Shown: positions 9,163 through 18,161 of the stretch, piece after piece
How positions within the stretch are numbered: the stretch's first letter is position 1
Layout: every line of letters starts with the position of its first letter
DNA from: Frondihabitans sp. 762G35
GTDB taxonomy: Bacteria; Actinomycetota; Actinomycetes; Actinomycetales; Microbacteriaceae
NCBI RefSeq assembly: GCF_002074055.1
Contig: NZ_CP014619.1
Location: forward strand, 496,001-560,000
Direction: 5' to 3'
DNA: 64,000 nt
Translations under genes and position numbers: made by a program
Notes under the pieces: generated by a model
The model's database searches: none
Told to the model about the DNA's origin: nothing
The model's input: the letters and a program-made list of their open reading frames with translations, nothing else

Positions 9163-11037
9163 TCACGCCTCCTGCGGTGTCGCCACCGCCACGATGCTCG
9201 ACAGCGGCAGGGTCCGCTCGATGTCGGACTTCCGGTCGCGGCCGCGCACGCGGCCGCCGCCGACACCGGTGGGCTCCATCTGGAGCTCGGAGGTCGTGCC
9301 GTCGGCCAGGGCGACCGTGACGACGACGGTCAGCCGGCCGCGGACGGCGGCGTCGAGCTGGCGCGCGATCCAGGCCCGGTCGGTGGCCTCCTCGGTCGCG
9401 TCTCCGGACGACTCGACGACGCGGGCGACCAGGTCGCCGATCGGGTCGGTGGGGGTCGCCAGGACGGATCGCTTCGGGCGGCGTCGGATCGGGGAGCGCA
9501 GCGGCTCCTGCCCGGCGTCTTCGAGCACGACCGGGTAGCGCTCGTCGCTGAGGGTCCAGTAGAGGCTCTCCGCCTCGAAGCGGCAGAGCATGCGGTGCGG
9601 GTCGATGCGCCGGAGGCCGAGCGGGCTCAGCGCCTGGTCGACGGCCACCGTGTCGAGGAGGGCCGGGTCGTCGCTCCGGAGCTGGCTGACGGCGCCGAAG
9701 ACGGTCGCCTCGCGGTCGAGCTGATCGGGCGTCAGGGTGGAGACGCGGTAGCGGCCGTGTCGCGCCGCCGTCTCGGTGAGCAGGTAGTCGACCGGCTGGG
9801 GGATGCCGGTCGACGAGAGCTCGGTGAGGAAAGCGCGCAGCGACTCCTCGGTCTCGCCGTCGCTGAGGGCTCGGCGGATGCCGGCCTCGGTGATCCGGTA
9901 GGTGGCGGCCAGACCGGCGCTCTCGACGACGGCGATGGAGCGCAGGCGCCCGTCGAGGGCGGGATCGAGGGGGCCGGGTGAGACGGCCGTGAGGTCGTGC
10001 TGGAGGTAGACCTTCTCGATCGGCGCGGGCAGGAGCGTCGTGACGATGGCGCTCGCGGCCTCGGCGCCGTCGTGCAGCAGCGCCACGGCCACGGAGGTCG
10101 GCCGACCGGACGCGGTGAGCCCGAAGAGCTCCGCGGACCGGGCGAACGCGTCGAGGCGCTCGGGGACCCAGGAGCCGCCCGCCGGGAAGAGCCACTCGCT
10201 GAAGGTCTCGAGGGGGTCGCCCCACGACGTCTCGGCCCGCTGGTCGAGGATCGAGCGGATCTCGCGCGGCAGCGCGTCGAGCCACGCCGACACGAGGGCG
10301 GCCCAGCGCTCCGACCAGGAGGCCAGGAGCCACGACTCGGCGGCGCTCGCCGGGATCCAGCCGTCGGGACCGAGCTCGACGAGCCCGGCGGCGCGGGCGG
10401 CGGCCAGGATGGGGACGACGTCGTCGACGTCCACCCGCGCGGCCTCCGCGAGGCGGCGGGTCTCGGGCAGCGCGAGGCCGCCCTTGGCGAGTTCGCGCGC
10501 CGGGGAGTCGGCGACCGCGCGGACGAGCTCGGCCACCTCGACGACGACGGCGAACAGGCGCTCGGCGCTCTGGGCATCCTGCGCCTGACGGTCGACCACG
10601 TCGACGGCCTCGAGGACGACGGGAGCCGGTGTGCCGGCGAGGGCGTCTCTCGCGAGGACGGGGTCGGCGTCGAGGACCTCCGCGACCGCGTCGAGGGTCG
10701 TCACCCGGTCGCCGTCGCGCAGCAGGAGGAAGAGGTCGGCGACCCGGTCGAGGGCGCGGGCCGCGTCGTCGTCGGAGACGTCGAAGGCCGGTTCGGCCCC
10801 GGCGAGAAGCGCCGCCGCGGGGCCCGGAGTGCGAGCGACCTGGAGAAGGAGGAGCGACGTGCGGTCGAGTCGGCTGAGCGCGTCGCGCACCGACGAGGCC
10901 TCGAGGAGCGCCTCGGCGAGGTCGAAGGCGTCGCGGACGACGGTGGGGCGGTGGACGCTCCGCTCGCGGAGTCGCGTGGTGAGCTCCTCGGCGGACAGAC
11001 CGCGCAGGACTCCGGCGAGGTCGAGGGCGCTAGCCAC
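9163..11037 (-). CDS. XPB/Ssl2-like helicase-associated domain protein
   Basis: A 624-residue protein lacking helicase motifs. Its C-terminal half (about residues 330-520) matches my memory of the helicase C-terminal-like domain found in actinobacterial proteins encoded next to XPB helicase. The N-terminal third is a set of Ala/Leu-rich helices resembling winged-helix repeats. It is placed immediately upstream of the XPB gene on the same strand. It is likely to work with XPB in DNA repair, inferred from the recurrent gene pair rather than from visible catalytic residues. Confidence 0.82.
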   Translation of the reverse strand: MASALDLAGVLRGLSAEELTTRLRERSVHRPTVVRDAFDLAEALLEASSVRDALSRLDRTSLLLLQVARTPGPAAALLAGAEPAFDVSDDDAARALDRVADLFLLLRDGDRVTTLDAVAEVLDADPVLARDALAGTPAPVVLEAVDVVDRQAQDAQSAERLFAVVVEVAELVRAVADSPARELAKGGLALPETRRLAEAARVDVDDVVPILAAARAAGLVELGPDGWIPASAAESWLLASWSERWAALVSAWLDALPREIRSILDQRAETSWGDPLETFSEWLFPAGGSWVPERLDAFARSAELFGLTASGRPTSVAVALLHDGAEAASAIVTTLLPAPIEKVYLQHDLTAVSPGPLDPALDGRLRSIAVVESAGLAATYRITEAGIRRALSDGETEESLRAFLTELSSTGIPQPVDYLLTETAARHGRYRVSTLTPDQLDREATVFGAVSQLRSDDPALLDTVAVDQALSPLGLRRIDPHRMLCRFEAESLYWTLSDERYPVVLEDAGQEPLRSPIRRRPKRSVLATPTDPIGDLVARVVESSGDATEEATDRAWIARQLDAAVRGRLTVVVTVALADGTTSELQMEPTGVGGGRVRGRDRKSDIERTLPLSSIVAVATPQEA

Positions 11038-11073
11038 GGGGCGCCTCTGCCCCGCGCCGACGGCGCTCGCAGG

Positions 11074-11352
11074 TCAGCGTCGGGTGCCCCGGGTCTCGAG
11101 CTGACGCCGACGGAAGCTCACGAAGACGAAGGCGAGGATCAGCAGGATAGCGATCGGGAACCCGATCACGGGCAGCAGTGCGATGGCCGGCCAGATGCCG
11201 GTGGCGGACACGCTGTGCGTCGCGCCGCCGATCAGGAAGATGGCGATGCACACGGCCGAGAGCACCGCGACGGTGATCGCCGCGTAGGCGAGGACGCGCT
11301 CGGCGCGCTGGATGCCCTGGGGAGCGCCGTCGGGTTGCTTGTTCGTGGCCAC
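11074..11352 (-). CDS. Small two-helix membrane protein
   Basis: A 92-residue protein with two predicted membrane helices at about residues 21-42 (VLAYAAITVAVLSAVCIAIFLI) and 53-80 (IWPAIALLPVIGFPIAILLILAFVFVSF) and a basic C-terminus. GTG start. It stands 36 bp upstream of the helicase-associated gene, probably in the same transcript. I recognise no named family. Confidence 0.7.
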   Translation of the reverse strand: MATNKQPDGAPQGIQRAERVLAYAAITVAVLSAVCIAIFLIGGATHSVSATGIWPAIALLPVIGFPIAILLILAFVFVSFRRRQLETRGTRR

Positions 11353-11427
11353 GGTCCTCAGCGTAGTCGGGAGCGGGGGCGCACAACCCCCGTATGCTTA
11401 GGACGCCCCAAAACCTAGGAGTCAGTC

Positions 11428-11805
11428 ATGCCCACCGGCAAGGTCAAGTTCTACGACGACGAGAAGGGCTTCGGCTTCATCTCCAGCGATGACGGCCAGG
11501 AAGTCTTCCTCCACGCGTCGGCCCTGCCCGCCGGCACCACCGGCGTGAAGGCAGGCACCCGCCTCGAGTTCGGCATCGCCGACGGCAAGAAGGGCGCGCA
11601 GGCGCTCTCGGTCCGCGTGCTCGAGGCCGCACCCAGCATGGTCGAGCGCTCGCGCCGTTCCGCGGAGGACATGGCGGTCATCGTCGAGGACCTCGTGAAG
11701 ATGCTCGACGGGGTCGGCAACCGTCTCCGCCGCGGTCGCTACCCCGAGAACGGCCCGCAGGTCGCAGCCGTGCTGCGCAAGATCGCCGACCAGCTCGATG
11801 GCTGA
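11428..11805 (+). CDS. Cold-shock domain protein with C-terminal extension
   Basis: A 125-residue protein. Residues 1-68 are a cold-shock domain with RNP1 (KGFGFI) and RNP2 (VFLHASA). The remaining 57 residues are a helical extension typical of a second class of actinobacterial cold-shock proteins of about 127 residues. A TATGCT -10-like box at about 11,393 and a TAGGAG ribosome site before the ATG define a short leader. The stop overlaps the start of the DUF3027 gene by 8 bp, so the two are translationally coupled. Confidence 0.9.
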   Translation: MPTGKVKFYDDEKGFGFISSDDGQEVFLHASALPAGTTGVKAGTRLEFGIADGKKGAQALSVRVLEAAPSMVERSRRSAEDMAVIVEDLVKMLDGVGNRLRRGRYPENGPQVAAVLRKIADQLDG

Positions 11806-12352
11806 CGACTCCCGGCGCGCGATCCTGGAGCCGCTGACCCGCGAAGCGCTCCTCGAGGTGACGCGCGACGACACCATCGGAGACCTGCTCGACATCGTCG
11901 ACGAGGGCGAGGGCGTCTCGACCGTCACCTACTCGAACACCCTGCCGGGCTACCCCGGCTGGGTCTGGACCGTCAGCGTCGCCACCGTCGAGGGGGCCGA
12001 GCCGACCGTCCTCGAGACGGAGCTGCTGCCCGGCGAGTCGTCCCTCCTCGCGCCCGACTGGGTGCCGTGGGTGGAGCGTCTCGCCGAGTACGAGGCCTCG
12101 CAGGAGGCGGCGGGCGCGCTCGCAGCCGAGGGCGAGTCCGACGACGACGAGTCGGATGACGACGACGACGAGTCGGATGACGACGACGATGCCGATGAGG
12201 ACGACGACTTCGAGGACGAAGACGACGACGAGTCGGACGACGAAGACGAAGACGACGAGCCCGACGACGACCTCGGCGACGACGAGTTCGACGGGGTCGA
12301 CGTCGAAGAGGCCGCCGAGGCCGGGGGCCTCGACGAGCCGGGCCGCCGCTAG
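11798..12352 (+). CDS. DUF3027 family protein with a long acidic tail
   Basis: A 184-residue protein. Residues 1-105 match the DUF3027 family by recall, including TYSNTLPGYPGWVWTVSVA and LLAPDWVPWVERL. The last 75 residues are almost purely Asp/Glu with Ser, encoded by GACGAC-type repeats that are prone to slippage. Function unknown. It is coupled to the cold-shock gene upstream, a pairing I recall from related genomes. Confidence 0.82.
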   Translation: MADDSRRAILEPLTREALLEVTRDDTIGDLLDIVDEGEGVSTVTYSNTLPGYPGWVWTVSVATVEGAEPTVLETELLPGESSLLAPDWVPWVERLAEYEASQEAAGALAAEGESDDDESDDDDDESDDDDDADEDDDFEDEDDDESDDEDEDDEPDDDLGDDEFDGVDVEEAAEAGGLDEPGRR

Positions 12353-12420
12353 CGCGCTCTCCCGCGCCCGCGCATCCTGCGCTCCAAGCCCCTGCCGCCA
12401 GTCGCTAGACCCTCGCACTC

Positions 12421-12456
12421 GGCTGCCGCGGTGGTCCTAGGACCACCGCGACAGCC
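12421..12456. terminator. 36-bp near-perfect palindrome between convergent DUF3027 and serC
   Basis: The central 24 bp (12,427-12,450) are a perfect palindrome, and a further 5 bp pair on each side across one mismatch. It lies between two convergent genes and is symmetric, so it could end transcription from both sides. There is no T tract, so Rho-independent action is not assured. Confidence 0.6.
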
Positions 12457-12468
12457 CCGCAACAGGGT

Positions 12469-13674
<1,206 letters not shown>

Positions 13675-13745
13675 CTAAGGTGCCAGCCGGTAGGATCTGG
13701 CCGGAGAGCGCGCCGTGTTCCAGGGCGCCGGACCGGGAGGCACCG

Positions 13746-14438
13746 TTGACCGATCTCGTCGACACCACAGAGATGTACCTTCGCACGATCCTCGACCTCG
13801 AGGAGGAGAACATCGTGCCTCTGCGGGCCCGCATCTCCGAGCGTCTCGGCCACTCCGGTCCGACCGTGTCGCAGACGGTCGCCCGCATGGAGCGCGACGG
13901 TCTCGTCGTCGTCTCCGGCGACCGCCACCTCGAGCTCACGACGCAGGGGCGCACGAAGGCCACGCACGTGATCCGCAAGCACCGTCTCGCCGAGCGCCTT
14001 CTGGCCGACGTGATCGGGCTCGACTGGGCCTACGTCCACGACGAGGCCTGCCGGTGGGAGCACGTCATGAGCGAGCAGGTGGAGCGCCGCCTCCTCGAGA
14101 TGCTCGACCACCCGACGGAGTCGCCCTACGGCAACCCGATCCCCGGTCTCGACGAGCTCGGAGACTCCCCGGCCGGCCGGTTCCTCGACGGCGTGGTGTC
14201 GATCGTCGACGTCGCGGCCAAGAATCCCAGCGGAAAGTCAGGAACGATCCGCCGGCTCGCGGAACCCGTCCAGTTCGAGCCGGAGTTCCTCCAGCAGCTC
14301 CACGACAACGGGGTACAGCCGGGCCGCACGGCCACGATCGCTGCGGCGGGCACCTACATCTCCATCCACGTGGAGGGGTACGACGAGGCTTTGGAGCTCT
14401 CGCCCGAGGTCGCGGCGCACATCTACCTCTCGGAGTGA
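13746..14438 (+). CDS. DtxR-family metal-dependent transcriptional regulator
   Basis: A 230-residue protein: an N-terminal winged helix (MYLRTILDLEEEN at the start, GHSGPTVSQTVARMERDGLV as recognition region), a dimerisation domain with metal-ligand-rich DEACRWEHVMSEQVE, and a C-terminal SH3-like FeoA domain. Family members use Fe2+ or Mn2+ as co-repressor to control iron or manganese uptake; which metal this one senses is not clear. I chose the TTG at 13,746 because GGGAGG lies 5 bp upstream and the family N-terminus TDLVDTTEMYLR begins there. An in-frame start at 13,680 would add an unrelated leader. Confidence 0.9.
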   Translation: MTDLVDTTEMYLRTILDLEEENIVPLRARISERLGHSGPTVSQTVARMERDGLVVVSGDRHLELTTQGRTKATHVIRKHRLAERLLADVIGLDWAYVHDEACRWEHVMSEQVERRLLEMLDHPTESPYGNPIPGLDELGDSPAGRFLDGVVSIVDVAAKNPSGKSGTIRRLAEPVQFEPEFLQQLHDNGVQPGRTATIAAAGTYISIHVEGYDEALELSPEVAAHIYLSE

Positions 14439-14682
14439 TCCAGCGACCTCAGGTTTACCGATTCGTTACAAATATCAGCCTCAAGGATGACATCGGAGCG
14501 GTACTCGGGTACGCTCGCCCACGTCCAAACAACCAGGAAGCCGGTTGCCGGGCCCAGGGCAAGACGTTTCATCCCCCCGTCTCTTGACCTGGTTCGTTGA
14601 AAAACGAAGGAGACGGGGCGGAGTCCGATTCGGCACCTAGCATCCGGTGTCGGCCTCCGGGAGACGCAGGAGAGACCCACTC
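14439..14682 (+). promoter_or_regulatory. Long structured leader of the NlpC/P60 gene
   Basis: This 244-bp gap holds no gene. GTTTACCGATTCGTTACA at 14,453-14,470 contains two direct GTTAC-like repeats; MtrA controls NlpC genes in other Actinobacteria through such repeats, so this may be an MtrA site (inference). Downstream, 14,575-14,618 can fold into a 9-bp outer stem (CCCCGTCTC/GAGACGGGG) enclosing an inner 6-bp stem (TTCGTT/AACGAA) capped by a GAAA tetraloop. A further hairpin (CGGCACC/GGTGTCG, about 14,630-14,657) ends 10 bp before the ribosome site. The sequence does not match the c-di-AMP riboswitch often found before such genes. It may be a regulatory RNA of unknown class. Confidence 0.5.
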
Positions 14683-15597
14683 TTGACCACTGGCAATCAG
14701 ACGTCCTCGAGCACGCCCACCCAGCAGCTCCGACGGACGACCCCCCGCACCGACCCGATCCGCACCGGCCCGATCGCGACCGTCCCGGCCCCGGCAGCTC
14801 CGCTCACGCGTCGAGCAGCCCGCGAGGCCGACAGCCGCGCACAGAAGGCCGGAGCCGTCGTCGGCAAGCGCCCGAGCGCCAAGAAGACCGTCGTCTCCGT
14901 GGCCGTCATGACCATCACGGCCGGCCTCTTCGGCACCATGGCCCTCCCCGCCTTCGCGCAGACCCCCACCAGCACCGACGGCACGTCGTCCGCCTCCGCC
15001 GGGTCGGCCCTCGTCCGCCAGTCGCAGAGCGTCTCCGTCTCGTCGACCGCGTCCGCCGCGACCGTCTCCCGCGACGACTACACGACGACCCTCCCCGTCG
15101 TGGTGAAGACCCCCACGACGACCACCGCCGCGTCGCTCAGCACCAAGGCCGCCGCGTCGGCCGAGGCGACCCGGGCATCGTTCGCCGCGAGCACCGCGTA
15201 CTCCGGCAAGACGGCGTCCGACTACCTGGCCGCGCCCGCGCATCCTGCGTTCAGCCTCGCCGCGGTCTACCAGACGGCACTGCAGTACGTCGGCACCCCC
15301 TACGTCTTCGGTGGCGCGACGCCCGCCGGCTTCGACTGCTCCGGCTTCGTCATGTACGTCTACGCGCAGTACGGCATCTCGCTCGCGCACTCCGTGCCGC
15401 TGCAGTCCGCCGCGGGCACCACGATCTCGCAGGCCGACGCGCAGCCCGGCGACATCGTCGTCTTCAACAACGGCTCGCACGACGGTTTCTACGCCGGCAA
15501 CGGCATGATCCTCGACGCCCCGAAGCCCGGCGGCTTCGTGAGCGTCCGTCCGCTCTGGTCGTCGGACGTGCACTTCGTGCGCTTCGGCATCAAGTAG
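14683..15597 (+). CDS. Secreted NlpC/P60 peptidoglycan endopeptidase (C40)
   Basis: A 304-residue exported cell-wall hydrolase. After a long basic N-terminus, a membrane/signal segment lies at about residues 69-93 (VVSVAVMTITAGLFGTMALPAFAQ), then a Ser/Thr-rich linker and an NlpC/P60 domain (about 192-304) with nucleophile C219 in GFDCSGF and H266 in SHDGFYAG. Such enzymes cut the D-Glu to diamino acid bond in stem peptides. I chose the TTG at 14,683 because GCAGGAGAG lies 8 bp upstream; the GTG at 14,647 has no ribosome site. A long structured leader precedes it. Confidence 0.88.
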   Translation: MTTGNQTSSSTPTQQLRRTTPRTDPIRTGPIATVPAPAAPLTRRAAREADSRAQKAGAVVGKRPSAKKTVVSVAVMTITAGLFGTMALPAFAQTPTSTDGTSSASAGSALVRQSQSVSVSSTASAATVSRDDYTTTLPVVVKTPTTTTAASLSTKAAASAEATRASFAASTAYSGKTASDYLAAPAHPAFSLAAVYQTALQYVGTPYVFGGATPAGFDCSGFVMYVYAQYGISLAHSVPLQSAAGTTISQADAQPGDIVVFNNGSHDGFYAGNGMILDAPKPGGFVSVRPLWSSDVHFVRFGIK

Positions 15598-15629
15598 CGG
15601 GGTTCGTCGCCCCGGGCATCCTGCGGTCG

Positions 15630-15661
15630 AGGCCCTCGTTCTTCATGGAGCGGGGGCCTTT
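15630..15661 (+). terminator. Terminator after the NlpC/P60 gene
   Basis: AGGCCC pairs with GGGCCT around a loop of about 18 nt, with further weak pairing, followed by TTT, 33 bp after the stop codon. Confidence 0.6.
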
Positions 15662-15802
15662 CCCGTCGCGGGGAGAGCAGGATGCACGAGGCCGAGGCCG
15701 CTCGTGAACGTCCTGTAAACCGTTACCCGCCTCTCTAGGCGAGCGCGGGGCGGTGACGTACTCTGAAGCTCTCGGAGTTCCACGAACCGCTGGGAGAGTC
15801 TG

Positions 15803-15916
15803 ATGTCACGCTCGGAAGCCGTCCGCACCATGGATGCGCGCCTGAGTTGTGCCATACGACAGGGCACCACCCGCAGCATCCACCATTCCGGTGTGCGCTG
15901 CGGAGCACACGACTGA
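15803..15916 (+). CDS. Candidate 37-residue peptide between promoter-like DNA and a strong terminator
   Basis: A short frame, MSRSEAVRTMDARLSCAIR and 18 more residues, starts at an ATG with GGGAGA 6 bp upstream and stops one base before a strong terminator. No family is recognised. The compact unit (GTAAACCGTTACC at about 15,716 upstream, ribosome site, 37 codons, terminator) could be a real small gene or a small RNA; I cannot tell which. It is not fused to the HNH gene downstream. Confidence 0.4.
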   Translation: MSRSEAVRTMDARLSCAIRQGTTRSIHHSGVRCGAHD

Positions 15917-15945
15917 GCACCGTCACCCCGTGACGGTGCTTTTTT
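15917..15945 (+). terminator. Strong Rho-independent terminator
   Basis: A perfect 10-bp stem (GCACCGTCAC/GTGACGGTGC) with a 3-nt loop is followed by six T. It closes the transcript holding the 37-codon frame. Confidence 0.9.
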
Positions 15946-16033
15946 CGTGAGCGGGAGCACCACCCGGTTGTCGTAGCGCGACGAGAGAGATCGAATGCCT
16001 GGAAGCCGTCCAGGCCGTTTCGAAAGGGAAGCG

Positions 16034-16528
16034 ATGCGCACTCTTGTCCTCAACGCCGGCTACGAACCCCTGGCCGTCGTCTCGTTCCGCAGAGCACTCG
16101 TGCTCGTCATGAGCCAGAAGGCCACCGTGCTGGCGGCCGATGCGGAGCACCCCGTCCTCGGAGCCACGTTCGCCTTCGACCGCCCGAGTGTCATCGTGCT
16201 GACGCGTTACGTGAGACTCCCGCACACGAGGCAGATCCCGGTGTCGCGCCGGGGCGTGCTGCGGCGGGACGCCCACACCTGCGCGTACTGCGGCCGCTCG
16301 GCGACGACGATCGACCACGTGCATCCGCGCTCGCGGGGAGGACGGGACTCGTGGGAGAACCTCGTGGCGTGCTGCCTCCGGTGCAACAACCTCAAGAGCG
16401 ACCGGACGCCGCTCGAGATGGGCTGGAGCCTCCGGTTCGTGCCCAAGGCGCCGCACGGCGTCGGCTGGGTCGTGCGCGGGGTGGAGCAGCCGCAGGCCGT
16501 GTGGGAGGACTACCTGACGGCTGCGTGA
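16034..16528 (+). CDS. HNH endonuclease family protein (chromosomal)
   Basis: A 164-residue protein. An N-terminal domain (LVLNAGYEPLAVVSFRRAL) precedes an HNH nuclease fold: zinc-type cysteines in CAYC and CCLRC, IDHVHPRSRGG with the catalytic His, and NLVACCLRCNNLKSD with the Asn. This architecture is one of the commonest stand-alone HNH proteins in Actinobacteria and Cyanobacteria; its biological role is unknown. The ATG at 16,034 has AAAGGGAAG upstream and gives the family start MRTLVLNAGYEPL. It lies outside the prophage. Confidence 0.88.
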   Translation: MRTLVLNAGYEPLAVVSFRRALVLVMSQKATVLAADAEHPVLGATFAFDRPSVIVLTRYVRLPHTRQIPVSRRGVLRRDAHTCAYCGRSATTIDHVHPRSRGGRDSWENLVACCLRCNNLKSDRTPLEMGWSLRFVPKAPHGVGWVVRGVEQPQAVWEDYLTAA

Positions 16529-16567
16529 CGCTGCTGGTCCTCGCTCGTTTGTCGCGCGTCGGTGTGC

Positions 16568-17602
16568 TCAGCGGCGGGGCGGTCGGGCCAGCAGGATGCG
16601 GCCCTCACCCGTGACCGTCAGCGCGCCGGCCGCGTGGGGGAGCACCGCCGTCGTGCCGCGCTCCACCCGGACGGGATGCGCGTCGGGGTCGCCCTGCGCG
16701 TGCAGCGTCAGCTCGCCGTCGAGGACGATGAGCACGGCGAAGCCGGCGTGGGTCGTGGTGGTGGCTGCGCCGGCGCCTGTGCCTGTGGCCGCGTCGCTCC
16801 CGCCCACGGTCAGCAGCTCGAAGCGGAAGTACGGTGCGGCAGCCCTCGCGAGGACGTCGCCCTCGGCGCCGCCCGACACGAGCGCGGCGATCTCGTCGGT
16901 GGTGCGGCCCCGCGTCTCGACGGCCCGGAGCGCGGTATCGAACCCGAGGCCGAGGTGTCCGTCGCGGGCGCCGTCGAGCTCGAAGTCGCGCCACTCCAGC
17001 AGGATCGACAGGTCTTCCGGCTCCTGCACCTCGGCCAGGAGGACGCCCGCCCCGATCGCGTGAAGGACGCCGGGCGGCACCATCACCGTGTCACCGGAGC
17101 GGACGGGGACGCGGTGGAGGAGGGCGAGGAGCGCCCGGGCATCCTGCGCGTCGACCAGCGCTGCGAGCTCGTCGGCATCGACGTCGCGCAGGAGCCCCAG
17201 ATGGACGTCGCCCGGTTCGAGAATGAACCACGCCTCGGCCTTGCCGTGTCCCGTGCCGAGGTGCGCCTTGGCGAAGGGCCCGTCGGGGTGGGCGTGCACG
17301 GGGAGGCGCTGGCCCGCATCGAGGAGTTTCACCAGCAGCATCGTGTCGACGCCGAACGCGTCGAGGTGCTCCCGGCCGAGCCACCGCTCGGGGTCTTCGG
17401 CAATGGCGTCACGCAGGATGCGGCCGTCGGGCAGCGTCGTCAGCCCGAGGCTCGCCTCGCCCCGGATGGTGGTCGTGGAGCCGATCCAGTCCTCCGGGAT
17501 GCGATCGCCTCGTGGTTCTTCACCGCGGAACGCCTGGATGCGCGGGCCGCCCCGGTAGAAGCGGTCGGCGGGCTGGTTGGCGGGTAGGACGACGATGTCC
17601 AC
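16568..17602 (-). CDS. manA: Mannose-6-phosphate isomerase, class I
   Basis: A 344-residue cupin enzyme interconverting fructose 6-phosphate and mannose 6-phosphate, which feeds GDP-mannose and glycoconjugate synthesis. Metal-site elements are visible: LPVHAHPDGPFAKAHLG, GKAEAWFIL and VPPGVLHAIGAGVLLAEVQEPED. The length is slightly below the usual 390. It is read toward the HNH gene and stands 58 bp from the tRNA that hosts the prophage. Confidence 0.88.
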   Translation of the reverse strand: MDIVVLPANQPADRFYRGGPRIQAFRGEEPRGDRIPEDWIGSTTTIRGEASLGLTTLPDGRILRDAIAEDPERWLGREHLDAFGVDTMLLVKLLDAGQRLPVHAHPDGPFAKAHLGTGHGKAEAWFILEPGDVHLGLLRDVDADELAALVDAQDARALLALLHRVPVRSGDTVMVPPGVLHAIGAGVLLAEVQEPEDLSILLEWRDFELDGARDGHLGLGFDTALRAVETRGRTTDEIAALVSGGAEGDVLARAAAPYFRFELLTVGGSDAATGTGAGAATTTTHAGFAVLIVLDGELTLHAQGDPDAHPVRVERGTTAVLPHAAGALTVTGEGRILLARPPRR

Positions 17603-17660
17603 GGGGATCCTCTCGGCAGGGAGTCTCCACGCTAGCCGGTTGGGTAGGCTTGTCTGGTCA

Positions 17661-17732
17661 GCCTCTGTAGCTCAATGGAAGAGCAGTTCCGTCCTAAGGA
17701 AATGGTTGGGGGTTCGAGTCCCTCCAGGGGCA
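17661..17732 (+). tRNA. tRNA-Arg(CCT), prophage attachment site
   Basis: A complete cloverleaf: acceptor GCCTCTG/CAGGGGC, D arm GCTC/GAGC, anticodon loop GTCCTAA with anticodon CCT, T arm GGGGG-TTCGAGT-CCCTC, discriminator A. The base pair 27-43 is G/A. CCA is not encoded. Prophage genes begin directly after the 3' end, so this is the integration site; the 3' half is presumably supplied by phage attP sequence. Confidence 0.93.
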
Positions 17733-17771
17733 CCGGATAAACGGTGCAGGTGCACACACCAGTACACACAA
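17710..17771. other. attL region: tRNA 3' end plus integrase arm-type repeats
   Basis: The T arm and acceptor end of the tRNA (17,710-17,732) are the usual att core for tyrosine integrases. Two repeats follow: GGTGCACACAC (17,749-17,759) and AGTACACACAA (17,761-17,771). Two copies of AGTGCACACAC occur beside the integrase gene at the opposite end. The core duplicate (attR) lies beyond the window, so the exact crossover cannot be set. Confidence 0.7.
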
Positions 17772-17828
17772 CGCGGGCGGCAGTGCCCCGCTGACAAGGC
17801 GAAGCCCCCGACTGTACGGCGGGGGCTG

Positions 17829-18065
17829 TCAGGCGAGGGTGCGTCGGGAGCGTCTCTCGGCGGCGGCATCTGCTCGGCGGAGGAGGCGCTTCACGAGCAT
17901 CGGGTGACGGGCGAGGGCTTCCTGGGTCGTGATCAGCCGGGACAGGATCTGCTGGTACCTCACGCGCCCCATGTGCAGCTCGTTCCAAAGCTCCGTCGTG
18001 GCGTGCGCTCCACCATTCGGGTGTGCGGCTTCGAAGTCGAGGACTCGCTCTTCCGTCTCTGTCAC
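17829..18065 (-). CDS. Prophage DUF3263 protein
   Basis: A 78-residue protein with the same core as the host gene at 691 (TETEERVLDFE, RYQQILSRLI, HPMLVKRLLRRAD). Function unknown; the family occurs in actinobacteria and their phages. I chose the GTG at 18,065, where the family domain begins. A CATACT hexamer ends 6 bp before it and GGAGG abuts it, so a leaderless transcript is possible; the ATG at 18,131 would lie inside the divergent operator. It is the first gene inside attL and is divergent from the HicA-like gene. Confidence 0.75.
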   Translation of the reverse strand: MTETEERVLDFEAAHPNGGAHATTELWNELHMGRVRYQQILSRLITTQEALARHPMLVKRLLRRADAAAERRSRRTLA

Positions 18066-18113
18066 TCCTCCAGTATGCGAAGTGGCACCGACGCCGGTGG
18101 CGTTCGAAGAATG

Positions 18114-18161
18114 TCTAGTGCGGGCTTGCATTACTTGTCTAGTCCGCACTAGAATGAGAGC
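18114..18161 (+). promoter_or_regulatory. Promoter and operator of the hicAB-like locus
   Basis: Inverted repeat TCTAGTGCGG (18,114-18,123) and CCGCACTAGA (18,144-18,153) overlaps a promoter TTGCAT (18,126) - 18 bp - TAGAAT (18,150-18,155). The -10 box ends 6 bp before the ATG, so the message should be leaderless. This is the layout expected for autorepression by the antitoxin, whose C-terminus has a helix-turn-helix. Confidence 0.6.

Noticed and set aside
14439-14682. c-di-AMP (ydaO/yuaA) riboswitch before the NlpC/P60 gene
   Set aside because: Conserved blocks of that riboswitch could not be found; recorded instead as an unclassified structured leader.
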